29,100 nucleotides of DNA, from NCBI GenBank assembly GCA_002421565.1, contig DIKC01000169.1, forward strand, positions 1 through 29,100, written 5' to 3'. Below, piece by piece: positions 1-7,418 of the stretch. The stretch's first letter is position 1. Every line of letters starts with the position of its first letter. The notes beneath the pieces are model-generated. The model was given only the letters and a program-made list of their open reading frames with translations. It was not told where the DNA came from and searched no databases. The translations under genes were made by a program, and so were the position numbers. The stretch is from Desulfobulbaceae bacterium UBA5628. Its GTDB lineage: Bacteria > Desulfobacterota > Desulfobulbia > Desulfobulbales > Desulfurivibrionaceae.

Positions 1-1089
1 CTCGTCGGCCACCACCGCGAAGCCGGCTCCGGCTTCCCCGGCCCGGGCTGCCTCCACCGCCGCGTTCAAGGCCAGAAGGTTGGTCTGGAAGGCGATTCCA
101 TCGATGGTGGTGATGATCTGGCGGATCTTGTCGCTGTCCCGCTCGATCTCCGCCATGCTGCCGGTGAGGTTGACCAGGGCCTTGAGCGATTGCCCGGATT
201 TTTCGATATTTTCCCGCATCAACTGTTCCGAGCCGGAGGTCAGTTCGGCGGTTTCCCGGCTGCCTTCGCTCATCGAGGCGAGAGAGGCGGCGGTCTCTTC
301 CACCACCGCCGCCTGTTGCGAGGCATCCTCGGAAAGCGAAGTGCTGGCGCTGGCGATCTCGCCGGACGCCGCCGCCACCTGGACCGCATTCTCCCGCAGG
401 GTGTCGCTGATCCGGGTCAGGAGGCCGCTCAGATCCAGGGCGGTGAGCCGGGCCATGAACATTCCGATCACGATGGTCGTCAGGAGGAGGATGGTGACCT
501 GTCTTTCGGTGGCGGCGGCCGCGGCCAGCATCGCCTCGTCGGTCATGATGGCGCTCTTCGCGGTGTGCCGGATTTCCTGGAGAAACTGCTGGGTTTCAGC
601 CAGGGCCGGCATGGTCTGGCGATCATAAATACGACCGGCCGTCTCCCGGTCTCCCCCTGGGCCCAGGAGGGCGTTGATCAGGATCGCCGACTGGTGCAGC
701 TTGAAGTGGGGCTCTTCGATCCGCCGGAGAAGGGGCGCCAGGGCCGGGTGGAGGGCCTCGGCCCGTCGCCGTTCCTCGTCGTACAGCCAGTGGCCGAAAC
801 CGCATTTATGGTCGTCGGTTTCCAGCTTCAGGCTGGTGGCGGTCTCGTCCCGCAGGGTGAGATTAAGTTGATTGACCCAGTTGAGATGGTCCACCTCCCG
901 CTGGGCCAGGGCGGCGTCCAGCTGGTTGCCGCGGATCACCGCCTCGGCGTTGCCGACTATTTCGCCCACCCCGAAATGGATCAGGATGCCGGTAATAATG
1001 AACAGCCCCAGCACCCAGCCGAAGCCGATGGTGATTTTTTGCTTCAGGTTGCGACGATGCCATAGATTTCTTGCCGTGTTCCAGATCAT
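1..1089 (-). CDS. Methyl-accepting chemotaxis protein with CZB-like sensor region (C-terminus outside window)
   Basis: Only the first 363 residues are visible; the frame stays open through base 1. TM1 lies at about 20-39 and TM2 at about 198-216. Between them is a CZB-like zinc-binding pattern: H68 in DHLNWV, C96 in HKCGFGHW, and H128/H132 in PHFKLH. After TM2 comes the long chemoreceptor coiled coil and the conserved tip sequence [18 protein letters not shown] (331-348) that docks CheA/CheW; the window ends just after it. No clear HAMP domain is seen. AAGGAG lies 7 nt before the ATG at 1089. It is the last visible gene of the 4296-to-1 operon, 40 bp after the STAS gene. CZB domains in known receptors bind zinc and can sense hypochlorous acid or zinc; here the region sits between membrane segments and would be extracytoplasmic. 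The ligand is inferred. Confidence 0.93.
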   Translation of the reverse strand, partial: MIWNTARNLWHRRNLKQKITIGFGWVLGLFIITGILIHFGVGEIVGNAEAVIRGNQLDAALAQREVDHLNWVNQLNLTLRDETATSLKLETDDHKCGFGHWLYDEERRRAEALHPALAPLLRRIEEPHFKLHQSAILINALLGPGGDRETAGRIYDRQTMPALAETQQFLQEIRHTAKSAIMTDEAMLAAAAATERQVTILLLTTIVIGMFMARLTALDLSGLLTRISDTLRENAVQVAAASGEIASASTSLSEDASQQAAVVEETAASLASMSEGSRETAELTSGSEQLMRENIEKSGQSLKALVNLTGSMAEIERDSDKIRQIITTIDGIAFQTNLLALNAAVEAARAGEAGAGFAVVADE

Positions 1090-1129
1090 TTCCGGCTCCT
1101 TTTGCTGATAGTCGGTCTCACGGGCATGC

Positions 1130-1444
1130 TCAGGCGCGGTTGATTTCGAACAGGGAATCAAGGCGCAGATCGCTGAAGAGCTGGGCCATGAAATCCGGGG
1201 TTCTGGTCACCCGCAGGACGCCGTTGTGGGCAGCCAGATTTTTGTAAAAGAGGAGCAGTTTGCCGATTGCCGAGCTGCCGAAATATTTGACCTCGCCCAG
1301 ATCGATCACCACCTCCTTGATCTGGCCCAGGGGCAGGCTGAGGAATTTCTGCTTGAGGATTTTGGCGTCGCTCTCATAGACATTGCCCTTGATGATTAAG
1401 CAGGCGGTGGTGGCGTGGCGGCTGATCTCACAGGTCATGCTCAT
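1130..1444 (-). CDS. STAS-domain protein (anti-sigma factor antagonist type)
   Basis: This 104-residue protein is a single STAS domain. The family signature (DxSxVxYxDSSGIGxLL) reads [17 protein letters not shown] at 48-64, so the phosphoacceptor serine position is S57 (S58 beside it) while the usual preceding Asp is Gly and the following Gly is Ala. In known partner switches a HPK-type anti-sigma kinase phosphorylates this Ser and a SpoIIE-type PP2C phosphatase removes the phosphate. The neighbour immediately upstream, 30 bp away, is exactly such a phosphatase, so the two are very likely an enzyme-substrate pair. AGGAGGA lies 7 nt before the ATG at 1444; a second in-frame ATG two codons later is less well placed. 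No cognate anti-sigma kinase is in view, and the output target is unknown. Confidence 0.9.
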   Translation of the reverse strand: MSMTCEISRHATTACLIIKGNVYESDAKILKQKFLSLPLGQIKEVVIDLGEVKYFGSSAIGKLLLFYKNLAAHNGVLRVTRTPDFMAQLFSDLRLDSLFEINRA

Positions 1445-1474
1445 GATCGTTCCTCCTTTTCGGGTTGAGATAGG

Positions 1475-2644
1475 TTAATTGCCTGGCAGTTCGGTCAGGA
1501 TCAGGGTGCAGTCGTCAAAAGGGAGAATATTTCCCCGGTGGTGGCGGGCCGCCGCCAGCAGGGCCTGGAAACGTTCGGGCGGCCGGGTGGCGGGCAGCAG
1601 GGCCGTGAGCCGTTCGTGACCCAGGGGTTCTCCGGCCTCGTTTTTCGCCTCGATCAGCCCGTCCGACCAGAGGACGAGCTGGCTCGCTTCCCGCCACTGG
1701 TAAATCTCGGTATCGGCGGTAAGTTCCGGCCCGACCACCCCCAGGGGCAGATGGCAGGGATTGAAGACGTGGCTGGTTTCGCCGTTCTCGTTGACCAGCA
1801 GGGCGGCGGGAATGCCGCCGTTCCACACCTCGACCACCCGGTTGCGGTGGTCGATGACCGCCACCAGGGCCGCCACGAAGCGGTCGGCCGGGGAGTGCTC
1901 GTGGATCGCCCGGTTCATCTCCTCCACCAGCAAGGCCACCGGCAGGCCCTGTTCGCTCAGGCGGTAGAAGATGTAGTTCAAGGGCAGGAGGTTGAGGGCG
2001 GCGGGCAGGCCGTGGCCGGTGGAGTCGGCCAGCATCAGGTAAAGGCGGCCGTCCCTGGCCCGGTTGAGCGCGATCATGTCGCCGCTTACCAGATCGGTGG
2101 GCTCCAGGGAGAATTGGATCTGGGGGTCGGCCAGCCGCTCCGGCCGCATCATGGCGGCCATCAGCTCCGCCACCAGGTGTCGTTCTTCCTCGGCGGCCTG
2201 GTGGTATTCCTGGAGGCGGAGGCGGCTTTCCGCCAGTTCCCGGTTGCGGAGCACCTGCTTGCCGCTGTTGCAGAGTGACTGGATCATCGCTTCCAGGTTG
2301 AGGGGTTTGAGCAGGTAGGCATCCACCCCCGTCTCGATGCTCTGCTGAAGGTATTCGAACTCATTGAAGGCGGTGGCCATGATCACCGGGGTGGCGGGAC
2401 AGAAACGCTTGACCGCCTCGGCCAGTTGGAGGCCGTTTATGCCCGGCATCATGATATCGCTGATCACCAGGTCCGGGTGGTGGCTCTGGAACAGGGCCAG
2501 CCCCTCGTCGCCGTCGGCCGCGCACCAGAGTTGCCCGACCTTGTCGGCCAGGAAGCGGCGGACTTGACCGCGGATTCCTTCCTCGTCCTCCACGTAAAGG
2601 ACGGTGAGCTGTTTGAGCAGGGCGTAAGAGCCGGGGGCGATCAT
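1475..2644 (-). CDS. Response regulator with SpoIIE/PP2C-type serine phosphatase output
   Basis: The 389-residue protein has a receiver domain (about 12-125) with acidic pocket E19/D20, phosphoacceptor D63 (ISDIMMPG) and conserved K113 (LLKP). A coiled linker (130-165) follows, then a SpoIIE/PP2C phosphatase domain (about 175-387) with metal-binding motifs VSGD (187-189) and ADSTGHG (206-212). This is the RsbU/HsbR-like design in which receiver phosphorylation controls dephosphorylation of a STAS partner. The ATG at 2644 overlaps the stop of the upstream kinase gene by 4 bp (ATGA), and AAGGAGG sits inside the kinase's last codons, so the two are translationally coupled. The kinase is the likely phosphodonor and the downstream STAS protein the likely substrate. 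The domain calls are firm; the pairing is inference from context. Confidence 0.93.
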   Translation of the reverse strand: MIAPGSYALLKQLTVLYVEDEEGIRGQVRRFLADKVGQLWCAADGDEGLALFQSHHPDLVISDIMMPGINGLQLAEAVKRFCPATPVIMATAFNEFEYLQQSIETGVDAYLLKPLNLEAMIQSLCNSGKQVLRNRELAESRLRLQEYHQAAEEERHLVAELMAAMMRPERLADPQIQFSLEPTDLVSGDMIALNRARDGRLYLMLADSTGHGLPAALNLLPLNYIFYRLSEQGLPVALLVEEMNRAIHEHSPADRFVAALVAVIDHRNRVVEVWNGGIPAALLVNENGETSHVFNPCHLPLGVVGPELTADTEIYQWREASQLVLWSDGLIEAKNEAGEPLGHERLTALLPATRPPERFQALLAAARHHRGNILPFDDCTLILTELPGN

Positions 2645-4296
2645 GGCAAGACCTCCTTGACGGGTTGCGGTTTGCCGTTCAAGGGCAGGGTGATGATGAA
2701 CTCCGCCCCCTCTTCCGTGTTGCGGCAGGAGATGGCGCCGGCCAGCCGGTTCTCGATGATCGCCTTGGTCATGTAGAGGCCGATGCCGGTGCCGCCCGGC
2801 TTGGTGGTGAAGTAGGGATCGAAGAGCCGCTCCAGGTTGCCGGCCGCCACTCCGCCGCCGTTATCCCGCACCCGCAGGGTCAGACGCCCATCCCTGACCA
2901 CCCCAAGGATTTCGATCCGGCCGTTGGCGACTTTGCGTTCCAGGAGAATGTCCTTGGCATTGGCCAGAAGGTTGAGAATCGCCTGGGAGAATTCATTGGC
3001 GTTGCCCCAGGGCTTGATCTCCACCGGCGGCAGGTTGACCAGGCAGGCGATATGGTGATGGCGGAAACCGGCCGCCAGCAGCTTGATGGTGTCCTCGATG
3101 GCGGTGCCTACGCAAAACAGCTCCTCCCGGGCGGCGGGATTGAAGAAGTTGCGGAAATCATCGATGGTGGCGCTCATCCGGCTGATGATCCGCATCGCCT
3201 CGTCCACCGCCTGTTCGATCCTGGCGGGGGCGGAGGCTCCGTCCTCCCGGCATTCCCAGGCCAGATTCTGGAGAATCAGGCCCAGGGTGCTGAGGGGTTG
3301 GCGCCACTGGTGGCCGATGTTGCCGATCATCTCGCCCATGGCCGCGTGCCGGCCCTGCTGAATCAAGAGCCGTTCCTTGCGGAGGTTTTCCTCGGTTTCA
3401 TGGCGCACCCGTTTTTCCAGTTCCCGGTTGAGGGTGCGGAGGCTGGTTTCCAGGTGTTTGCGTTCGGTGATGTCCTCGATACAGACGAGAATGCCGCCCA
3501 CCCCGCCATTATCGTCGGGCAACGGCACCTTGCTCACGTCGAGCCAGGTCAGGCCGTGATCCCGGCCGCTGACGCAGACGTTGACGTGGTATTCCGCCCG
3601 GCCGTCGGCCATCACTCCCTCGTCCAGCCGTTGCAGGTATTCGGCCCGGTTGTGATCCAGGTTGAGGTCGTGGTCGGTCTTGCCCGCGATCTCGGCGGGG
3701 TGCTTGAGGCCCAAGGCCCGAGCCGCCGCCAGATTGCAGCCGCGAAAGACCGAATCGCGGTCCTTCCAGAAAATCTGCTGGGGGATGCTGTCCAGCACCC
3801 GCCGGATGAATTGCTCCTGTTCCTCCAGTTGCCGGCGGGTCGCCTCCAGGACGCGGTGATTTTCCCGTTGTTCGCTGATGTCGAACCACCAGCCGCAGAC
3901 CACGGCGCTGCGATCCAGGCGGCGGACGAAGTGGTAGTCGTCGAGGAGCCAGCGGTATTCGCCGTTTTGGTGCCGGAAACGGTATTTCAGTTGCCGGCGG
4001 GGAGAGGCCTGGTCCGGGGTGCGGTCGGTTTCGGCGGCAAAGCGATCCGCCTCCTCGCCCAGGGTTTGGCAGACCAGATCGACCTCCTCGGGGTGAATCC
4101 GGTCGAGGCGGAAAAGGGGGTCGGCAATAAATTCGGCCGGGGCATAGCCCAGACCAGCGGTCACGTTGGGGCTGCAATAGAGGGTGGCGAGGCCGCCCCG
4201 GTCGCCGCAGGCGATATAGAACATCATCGGCGCCTCGTGGAAGCAGCCGTCCAGCCAGGCGGTGGGGATGTCAACTTCGCTGCATGGGTAACGCAT
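2641..4296 (-). CDS. PAS-PAS sensor histidine kinase (cytoplasmic)
   Basis: The 551-residue protein has no membrane segment. PAS1 is about 22-145, of the PAS_3 type ending in WWFDISEQRE. PAS2 is about 165-285, with SIPQQIFWKD and ending CIEDITERK. After a coiled coil comes a HisKA-like dimerisation helix with the phosphoacceptor H329 in GNIGHQWRQPL, then an HATPase_c domain with N box (ILNLLANAKD), DNGGG, DPYFTTKPGGTGIGL and a final G box. The GHQWRQPL motif is typical of one proteobacterial kinase subfamily. I chose the ATG at 4296 because AGGAGA precedes it by 8 nt. An upstream in-frame start at 4401 would add 35 residues of low-complexity sequence with no visible ribosome site. It is the first gene of an operon ending in the chemoreceptor. 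The PAS ligands are unknown. Confidence 0.92.
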   Translation of the reverse strand: MRYPCSEVDIPTAWLDGCFHEAPMMFYIACGDRGGLATLYCSPNVTAGLGYAPAEFIADPLFRLDRIHPEEVDLVCQTLGEEADRFAAETDRTPDQASPRRQLKYRFRHQNGEYRWLLDDYHFVRRLDRSAVVCGWWFDISEQRENHRVLEATRRQLEEQEQFIRRVLDSIPQQIFWKDRDSVFRGCNLAAARALGLKHPAEIAGKTDHDLNLDHNRAEYLQRLDEGVMADGRAEYHVNVCVSGRDHGLTWLDVSKVPLPDDNGGVGGILVCIEDITERKHLETSLRTLNRELEKRVRHETEENLRKERLLIQQGRHAAMGEMIGNIGHQWRQPLSTLGLILQNLAWECREDGASAPARIEQAVDEAMRIISRMSATIDDFRNFFNPAAREELFCVGTAIEDTIKLLAAGFRHHHIACLVNLPPVEIKPWGNANEFSQAILNLLANAKDILLERKVANGRIEILGVVRDGRLTLRVRDNGGGVAAGNLERLFDPYFTTKPGGTGIGLYMTKAIIENRLAGAISCRNTEEGAEFIITLPLNGKPQPVKEVLP

Positions 4297-4459
4297 TGCT
4301 CGACTCTCCTGCTCGCGGTTGCTTGCTGATGGCCGTTCGGCCCGGTCATGGGGCAGCCGGATCGCCATTTTACGGCCAGTGGCGGCGCCCCTGTCCGGCA
4401 ATTGACCGGCGGTTGGGCGATAGCAAGATTATTACGAAACAACAATCAGTTGCAGATTT

Positions 4460-4480
4460 GTCCTGTATTCACTATAGGAC
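4460..4480. repeat. Small imperfect palindrome, possible operator
   Basis: GTCCTGTA and TATAGGAC form arms (7 of 8 bases complementary) around a 5-nt centre, upstream of the kinase operon start at 4296. The position and symmetry would suit a dimeric regulator, but a single copy with short arms can occur by chance. Confidence 0.25.
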
Positions 4481-4565
4481 CCGAATGTTGGAGGGGGGTT
4501 AAAAGAAGGTAAAAAGAAGATGAGAATAGTTGTTTTTTAGTTAGGGAAAGTTGCGGGCCGGGGAT

Positions 4566-4606
4566 CGACGGCCCTTGCCGGGAGCAGGGAGCGGCAAGGG
4601 CCGTCG
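4566..4606 (-). terminator. Perfect 15-bp inverted repeat after the GAK-type operon
   Basis: CGACGGCCCTTGCCG (4566-4580) is exactly repeated in inverse at 4592-4606 around an 11-nt loop, beginning 11 bp beyond the stop codon of the last gene of the operon. The stem is very GC-rich and would be stable in RNA. On the minus strand no U-run follows directly (the next bases are ATCCCCGG), so it is not a textbook intrinsic terminator. It could stop transcription weakly, protect the 3' end of the mRNA, or be a REP-like element. Confidence 0.45.
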
Positions 4607-4617
4607 GGGAAGGGCGG

Positions 4618-4968
4618 TTATTTTTTGGCGGGCGGCGTTTCCTTCTTCCGGGATGCTCCGCTTTTCTCCGGCTTGACCGCGGTAGTCCCGGCTTTTTGCG
4701 GCGGCCGGGTGAGAATCTTTACCGGCGAGTCGAGATCGCCCTGGCGGGTCCAGGAGAGTTCCAGGGAGAATTTTTCCTTGTCCCGCTTGCGGCGGGCCTC
4801 CACCTTGACTTCGACCAGCGGGGCCGGGGCCAGGGTGACGAATTCACCCTCCCGCTCGACCACGATGCTGCCGGCCTTGAAGCCTTCCATCAATCCTTCC
4901 AGATAGTTGATTACGGTTTTTAGCGATTGCGCCTGCTTGAGTTCCACCTTGTCCTTTTCCATTTCCAT
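4618..4968 (-). CDS. Amphi-Trp domain protein, long form (GAK-type operon)
   Basis: This 116-residue protein shows the amphi-Trp pattern: a short amphipathic helix region (LKTVINYLEGLMEGFKAGSI), alternating strand-like segments rich in E/K/V, and the terminal tryptophan in FSLELSWTRQ. Residues after about 85 form a Lys/Pro/Ala-rich, probably disordered tail ending TPPAKK that the second copy at 9961-10230 largely lacks. I chose the ATG at 4968 because AAGGAGGA lies 7 nt upstream; a longer in-frame reading from 5091 adds Arg/Pro-rich sequence in the gap and is unlikely. It is the last gene of the operon, 68 bp after the CofD-like gene. The biochemical role of amphi-Trp domains is unknown to me; the small size suggests a carrier, adaptor or substrate for the neighbouring enzymes, which is inference. 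Confidence 0.85.
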   Translation of the reverse strand: MEMEKDKVELKQAQSLKTVINYLEGLMEGFKAGSIVVEREGEFVTLAPAPLVEVKVEARRKRDKEKFSLELSWTRQGDLDSPVKILTRPPQKAGTTAVKPEKSGASRKKETPPAKK

Positions 4969-5036
4969 CGCTGTTCCTCCTTGTTGTTCAGTGTCAATGC
5001 GGGGCGGCGGCTGCCGGCCCCGGTTCCGCCGGGCTT

Positions 5037-6266
5037 TCAGGTAAGGGAGAGCAGGACCGGCAACAGTTGGCCGGCGTCGAGCAGGGGGCAACTGGTATCG
5101 CTGATCAGCGGCGTGTCGATGATTTCAATCCCCCGCCGTTTGAGGAAGCCCCGCTCGATGCCGCCCGGATAATCGCCCTTTTCCCCGTCCACCACCAGAT
5201 AGTTGAGGAGTTCCCGGTCGCGGGCCGCCGGCTGGTCCTTGCGGCCGTAATAGAGGAGAATGTCAACCTGTTCGCTCAGGCTCAGGCCGAACGATTCCGG
5301 GTCATGGCCGGTGTTGGGGACATAGACCTTGGGGCAGGGGTTGGCGGCGATCGCCCGGCCCACCCCGGTCGGCAGCAGGTTGGCCACCAGGCTGGAATAA
5401 AAGCTGCCCATGGGGTAGCAGATCAGCTCGGCGGCGGCGATCAGCTCGCTGATCTTCCGGCGCACCGGCCAGGCGACCGGCTCCGGCTGTTGCCGGTTGT
5501 CGGTGAGAAAGATTTTTTCGATTTTCTGGGTCAGCGGCGGCACTTCCTTGCCGGTGAGCAGGTGCTGGCCCACCACCACCCGCTTGTTGGCCAGGCGGGC
5601 GGCGAGATGGAGATAACAGTTGGCGATCGGCCGGACAATGCCCCGCGCCTCCACCAGCTTGGAGAAGAGATAGATCACCGGGTCCGGGTGGCGGCGGTTT
5701 TCCAGGTAGCCGCCGGTTAGAATCAGGTTGCCGACGCTGGCCCGCCGGAGATCGAAGCCGTCCGGCATGGCCCGCCGGAACCATTCGAGGTGGTTGCGGA
5801 TGATCTTGCGCATGGGGTCGGAAATCGCCGCCACCAGGGGATGGCGGCCGTCGATCAGTTCGGCCAGTTCGGCCTGCCGTTTAGCCGGGGTGGCCTCAAC
5901 CGGCAGGCGGTGATTGAAAAGGGCGTAAATTTCGCGGTTGCCGCTCAGGCTCTGGTCGGCCAGATCCATGATCCGAGCCCGGAAATCGCCGATTGCCAGC
6001 ATCTTGAACGCCTCCCGCAGGGGCGCCGAACTGCCGCCGGAGTCAAAGGCGGTGATCAGATGGATGGAGTTGTGGGTATAGTGGATCAACTCCCGGCTCA
6101 AGGGCCGCAGGGCGCTGCCGCCGCTGAAAAAAAGAATCTTCGGCCCCAGTTCCGGGGCCCGGGCGTAGCGGGCCGCCTTGCGCGGATCGGGGATGGCGCT
6201 TTCCCGGCAGAGACGGAGGCGGCTCCTCCGCTGATCGCCGGTATTGGCGGGGGTGTTACGGGTCAT
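5037..6266 (-). CDS. CofD-like protein of the GAK type
   Basis: The 409-residue protein belongs to the CofD/YvcK fold family. The nucleotide-binding start is KILFFSGGSALRPLSREL (43-60), followed by ITAFDSGGSSAPLREAF (71-87), which matches the TxxDDGGSSGxLR signature of YvcK and CofD with DDGG changed to DSGG. IGDFRARIMDLA corresponds to the family's PPGDxR segment. CofD transfers a phospholactyl group to a deazaflavin, and YvcK binds UDP-sugars; the substrate of this subgroup is not known. The ATG at 6266 overlaps the stop of the kinase gene by 4 bp (ATGA) and has only a weak ribosome site, so translational coupling is likely. A longer in-frame reading to 6746 would lie wholly inside the kinase gene and was rejected. 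I recall this family being named 'GAK system CofD-like protein'. Confidence 0.88.
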   Translation of the reverse strand: MTRNTPANTGDQRRSRLRLCRESAIPDPRKAARYARAPELGPKILFFSGGSALRPLSRELIHYTHNSIHLITAFDSGGSSAPLREAFKMLAIGDFRARIMDLADQSLSGNREIYALFNHRLPVEATPAKRQAELAELIDGRHPLVAAISDPMRKIIRNHLEWFRRAMPDGFDLRRASVGNLILTGGYLENRRHPDPVIYLFSKLVEARGIVRPIANCYLHLAARLANKRVVVGQHLLTGKEVPPLTQKIEKIFLTDNRQQPEPVAWPVRRKISELIAAAELICYPMGSFYSSLVANLLPTGVGRAIAANPCPKVYVPNTGHDPESFGLSLSEQVDILLYYGRKDQPAARDRELLNYLVVDGEKGDYPGGIERGFLKRRGIEIIDTPLISDTSCPLLDAGQLLPVLLSLT

Positions 6267-7405
6267 CCGGGGATTATCCCGTGGCGGAGGAAAGTATGGC
6301 AATGATCGGCGGCCAGCTCGAAATTGGCGCCGCCGCTCAGTTCCATGACCGTGATTCGCTCCAGGAGATCGAGGTAACGCTCCGGCGCGAAACGGAATTC
6401 CTCGTCGCCCTTGCCCAGGTAAAACAGGCCGCTGGACTTTCTGAAGGCGGCGAGCAGTTCGGGCCGTTCCCGGAGCTTTACCTCCCGGCAGCGCAGGGGG
6501 CTGTCGTCCCGCTGCCAGTTGAGGATCGCCAGGCCGTGGAGGGGACTGCTCAGGCAGAATTTGCCCGGCCCGAAGCAGGCGTCGATATCCACGTCGAATT
6601 TGTGTTCCAGGTCCCAGAGTTCTTCCGGGCTGAGGCCGGCGAAGCGGAAGCACTGGGCGGCCGGAATCACCCCGTGGAGGTCGGGATTGTTGAGGACGGT
6701 GCCGGGATTGACCCGGGGCAATTTGGCCACCCCGCTCATCCAGCATCCTTGCCGGCCGGCCTCGACCAGCAGCCGGTCGTTGCTGACAAAACCCATTCCC
6801 CGGCTCATCAGATGGAGGGCGAGGGTCGATTTGCCCATCCCGGAAAACCCGGCCAGGGCCAGCCCCCGGCCGTGAAGGTGAACCGCCGCCGCGTGTCCCA
6901 GGAGGCAGCCCCGGTCAAGCTGCCAGGCGATGAAGCGGTTGTTGATGAAGTTGACCACCTGATTGGGGTTGGCCTGGCAGGGGCCGATGGCCAGGTGCTG
7001 GTCGTGGTCGAAGATGAAATGCATCCCGGTCAGCCGTTTGCGCACGATCCGGCCGCCGTCGTGGTCGTAAAACTCCTCCTTGATTTTGCTCTTGCCGGGG
7101 TCGGGCTGCTTGACCGTAAAGGGTACCGGCAATTCCACCACCGCCTCATGGACGGTGATGACAATATCCGGACGCTGGCGGGAATGGCTGACAAAGGGTT
7201 CGAAGTAGCTCGCCAGTTCGTCCCGCAGGGCCTGATCGGTGCAGAAAACATCGATTTGGCACTGATCGAAGGCCAGCCCCAGGCGGGCTTCGGCGGGATG
7301 GGCCCGGCGCAGCACCTCGATGAAGTGGCGGGGGGAGAGGTCGCCGGTGGCGGCCAAGGGGTCGGCGGCCGGTTCAAGGGTGATTTCCTGGCTGATGGTT
7401 TCCAT
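6263..7405 (-). CDS. HprK-related kinase B (GAK type)
   Basis: The 380-residue protein has a P-loop of the HPr kinase/phosphorylase kind: GFSGMGKSTLALHL with Walker A at 186-194, preceded by HAAAVHLHGRGLAL. VSNDRLLVE (207-215) occupies the place of the HprK second acidic motif. The N-terminal 160 residues have no clear match and may be a substrate-recognition domain. Canonical HprK phosphorylates a serine of the carrier HPr using ATP or pyrophosphate and reverses the reaction with phosphate; no HPr is visible here, so a different protein, perhaps an amphi-Trp protein, may be the target (inference). AAGGAGGA lies 7 nt before the ATG at 7405. Its end overlaps the CofD-like start, and 13 bp separate it from the upstream ATP-grasp gene. 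Assignment to the B subgroup rests on neighbourhood as well as sequence. Confidence 0.87.
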   Translation of the reverse strand: METISQEITLEPAADPLAATGDLSPRHFIEVLRRAHPAEARLGLAFDQCQIDVFCTDQALRDELASYFEPFVSHSRQRPDIVITVHEAVVELPVPFTVKQPDPGKSKIKEEFYDHDGGRIVRKRLTGMHFIFDHDQHLAIGPCQANPNQVVNFINNRFIAWQLDRGCLLGHAAAVHLHGRGLALAGFSGMGKSTLALHLMSRGMGFVSNDRLLVEAGRQGCWMSGVAKLPRVNPGTVLNNPDLHGVIPAAQCFRFAGLSPEELWDLEHKFDVDIDACFGPGKFCLSSPLHGLAILNWQRDDSPLRCREVKLRERPELLAAFRKSSGLFYLGKGDEEFRFAPERYLDLLERITVMELSGGANFELAADHCHTFLRHGIIPG

Positions 7406-7418
7406 GATCGTTTCCTCC

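Larger units (their letters stand above)
4297..4617. other. Intergenic region between the GAK-type operon and the kinase operon
   Basis: This is the only stretch above 300 bp without a gene. Its centre (about 4411-4545) is clearly AT-richer than the surroundings, which fits a promoter region for the minus-strand kinase operon. A minus-strand AATAAT at 4428-4433 is a possible -10 box, but no convincing -35 box precedes it. It also holds a small palindrome at 4460-4480 and a purine-rich double repeat (AAAAGAAGGT / AAAAAGAAGA) near 4501-4520. The end nearest 4617 holds a strong inverted repeat listed separately. I see no credible ORF or RNA gene. Confidence 0.6.

Noticed and set aside
2665..4329. 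Long plus-strand reading frame of 554 codons opposite the PAS-PAS kinase
   Set aside because: It is antisense to a kinase gene with full domain motifs and lacks any recognisable domain; high GC content produces such long shadow frames.
4296..4401. Upstream start extending the PAS-PAS kinase by 35 residues
   Set aside because: No ribosome site precedes it, and the added sequence is not part of a PAS domain, while AGGAGA stands before the ATG at 4296.
5037..6746. Extended start for the CofD-like protein
   Set aside because: The extra 160 codons lie within the HprK-related gene in another frame and are Arg/Pro-rich; the ATG at 6266 gives the typical ATGA coupling.
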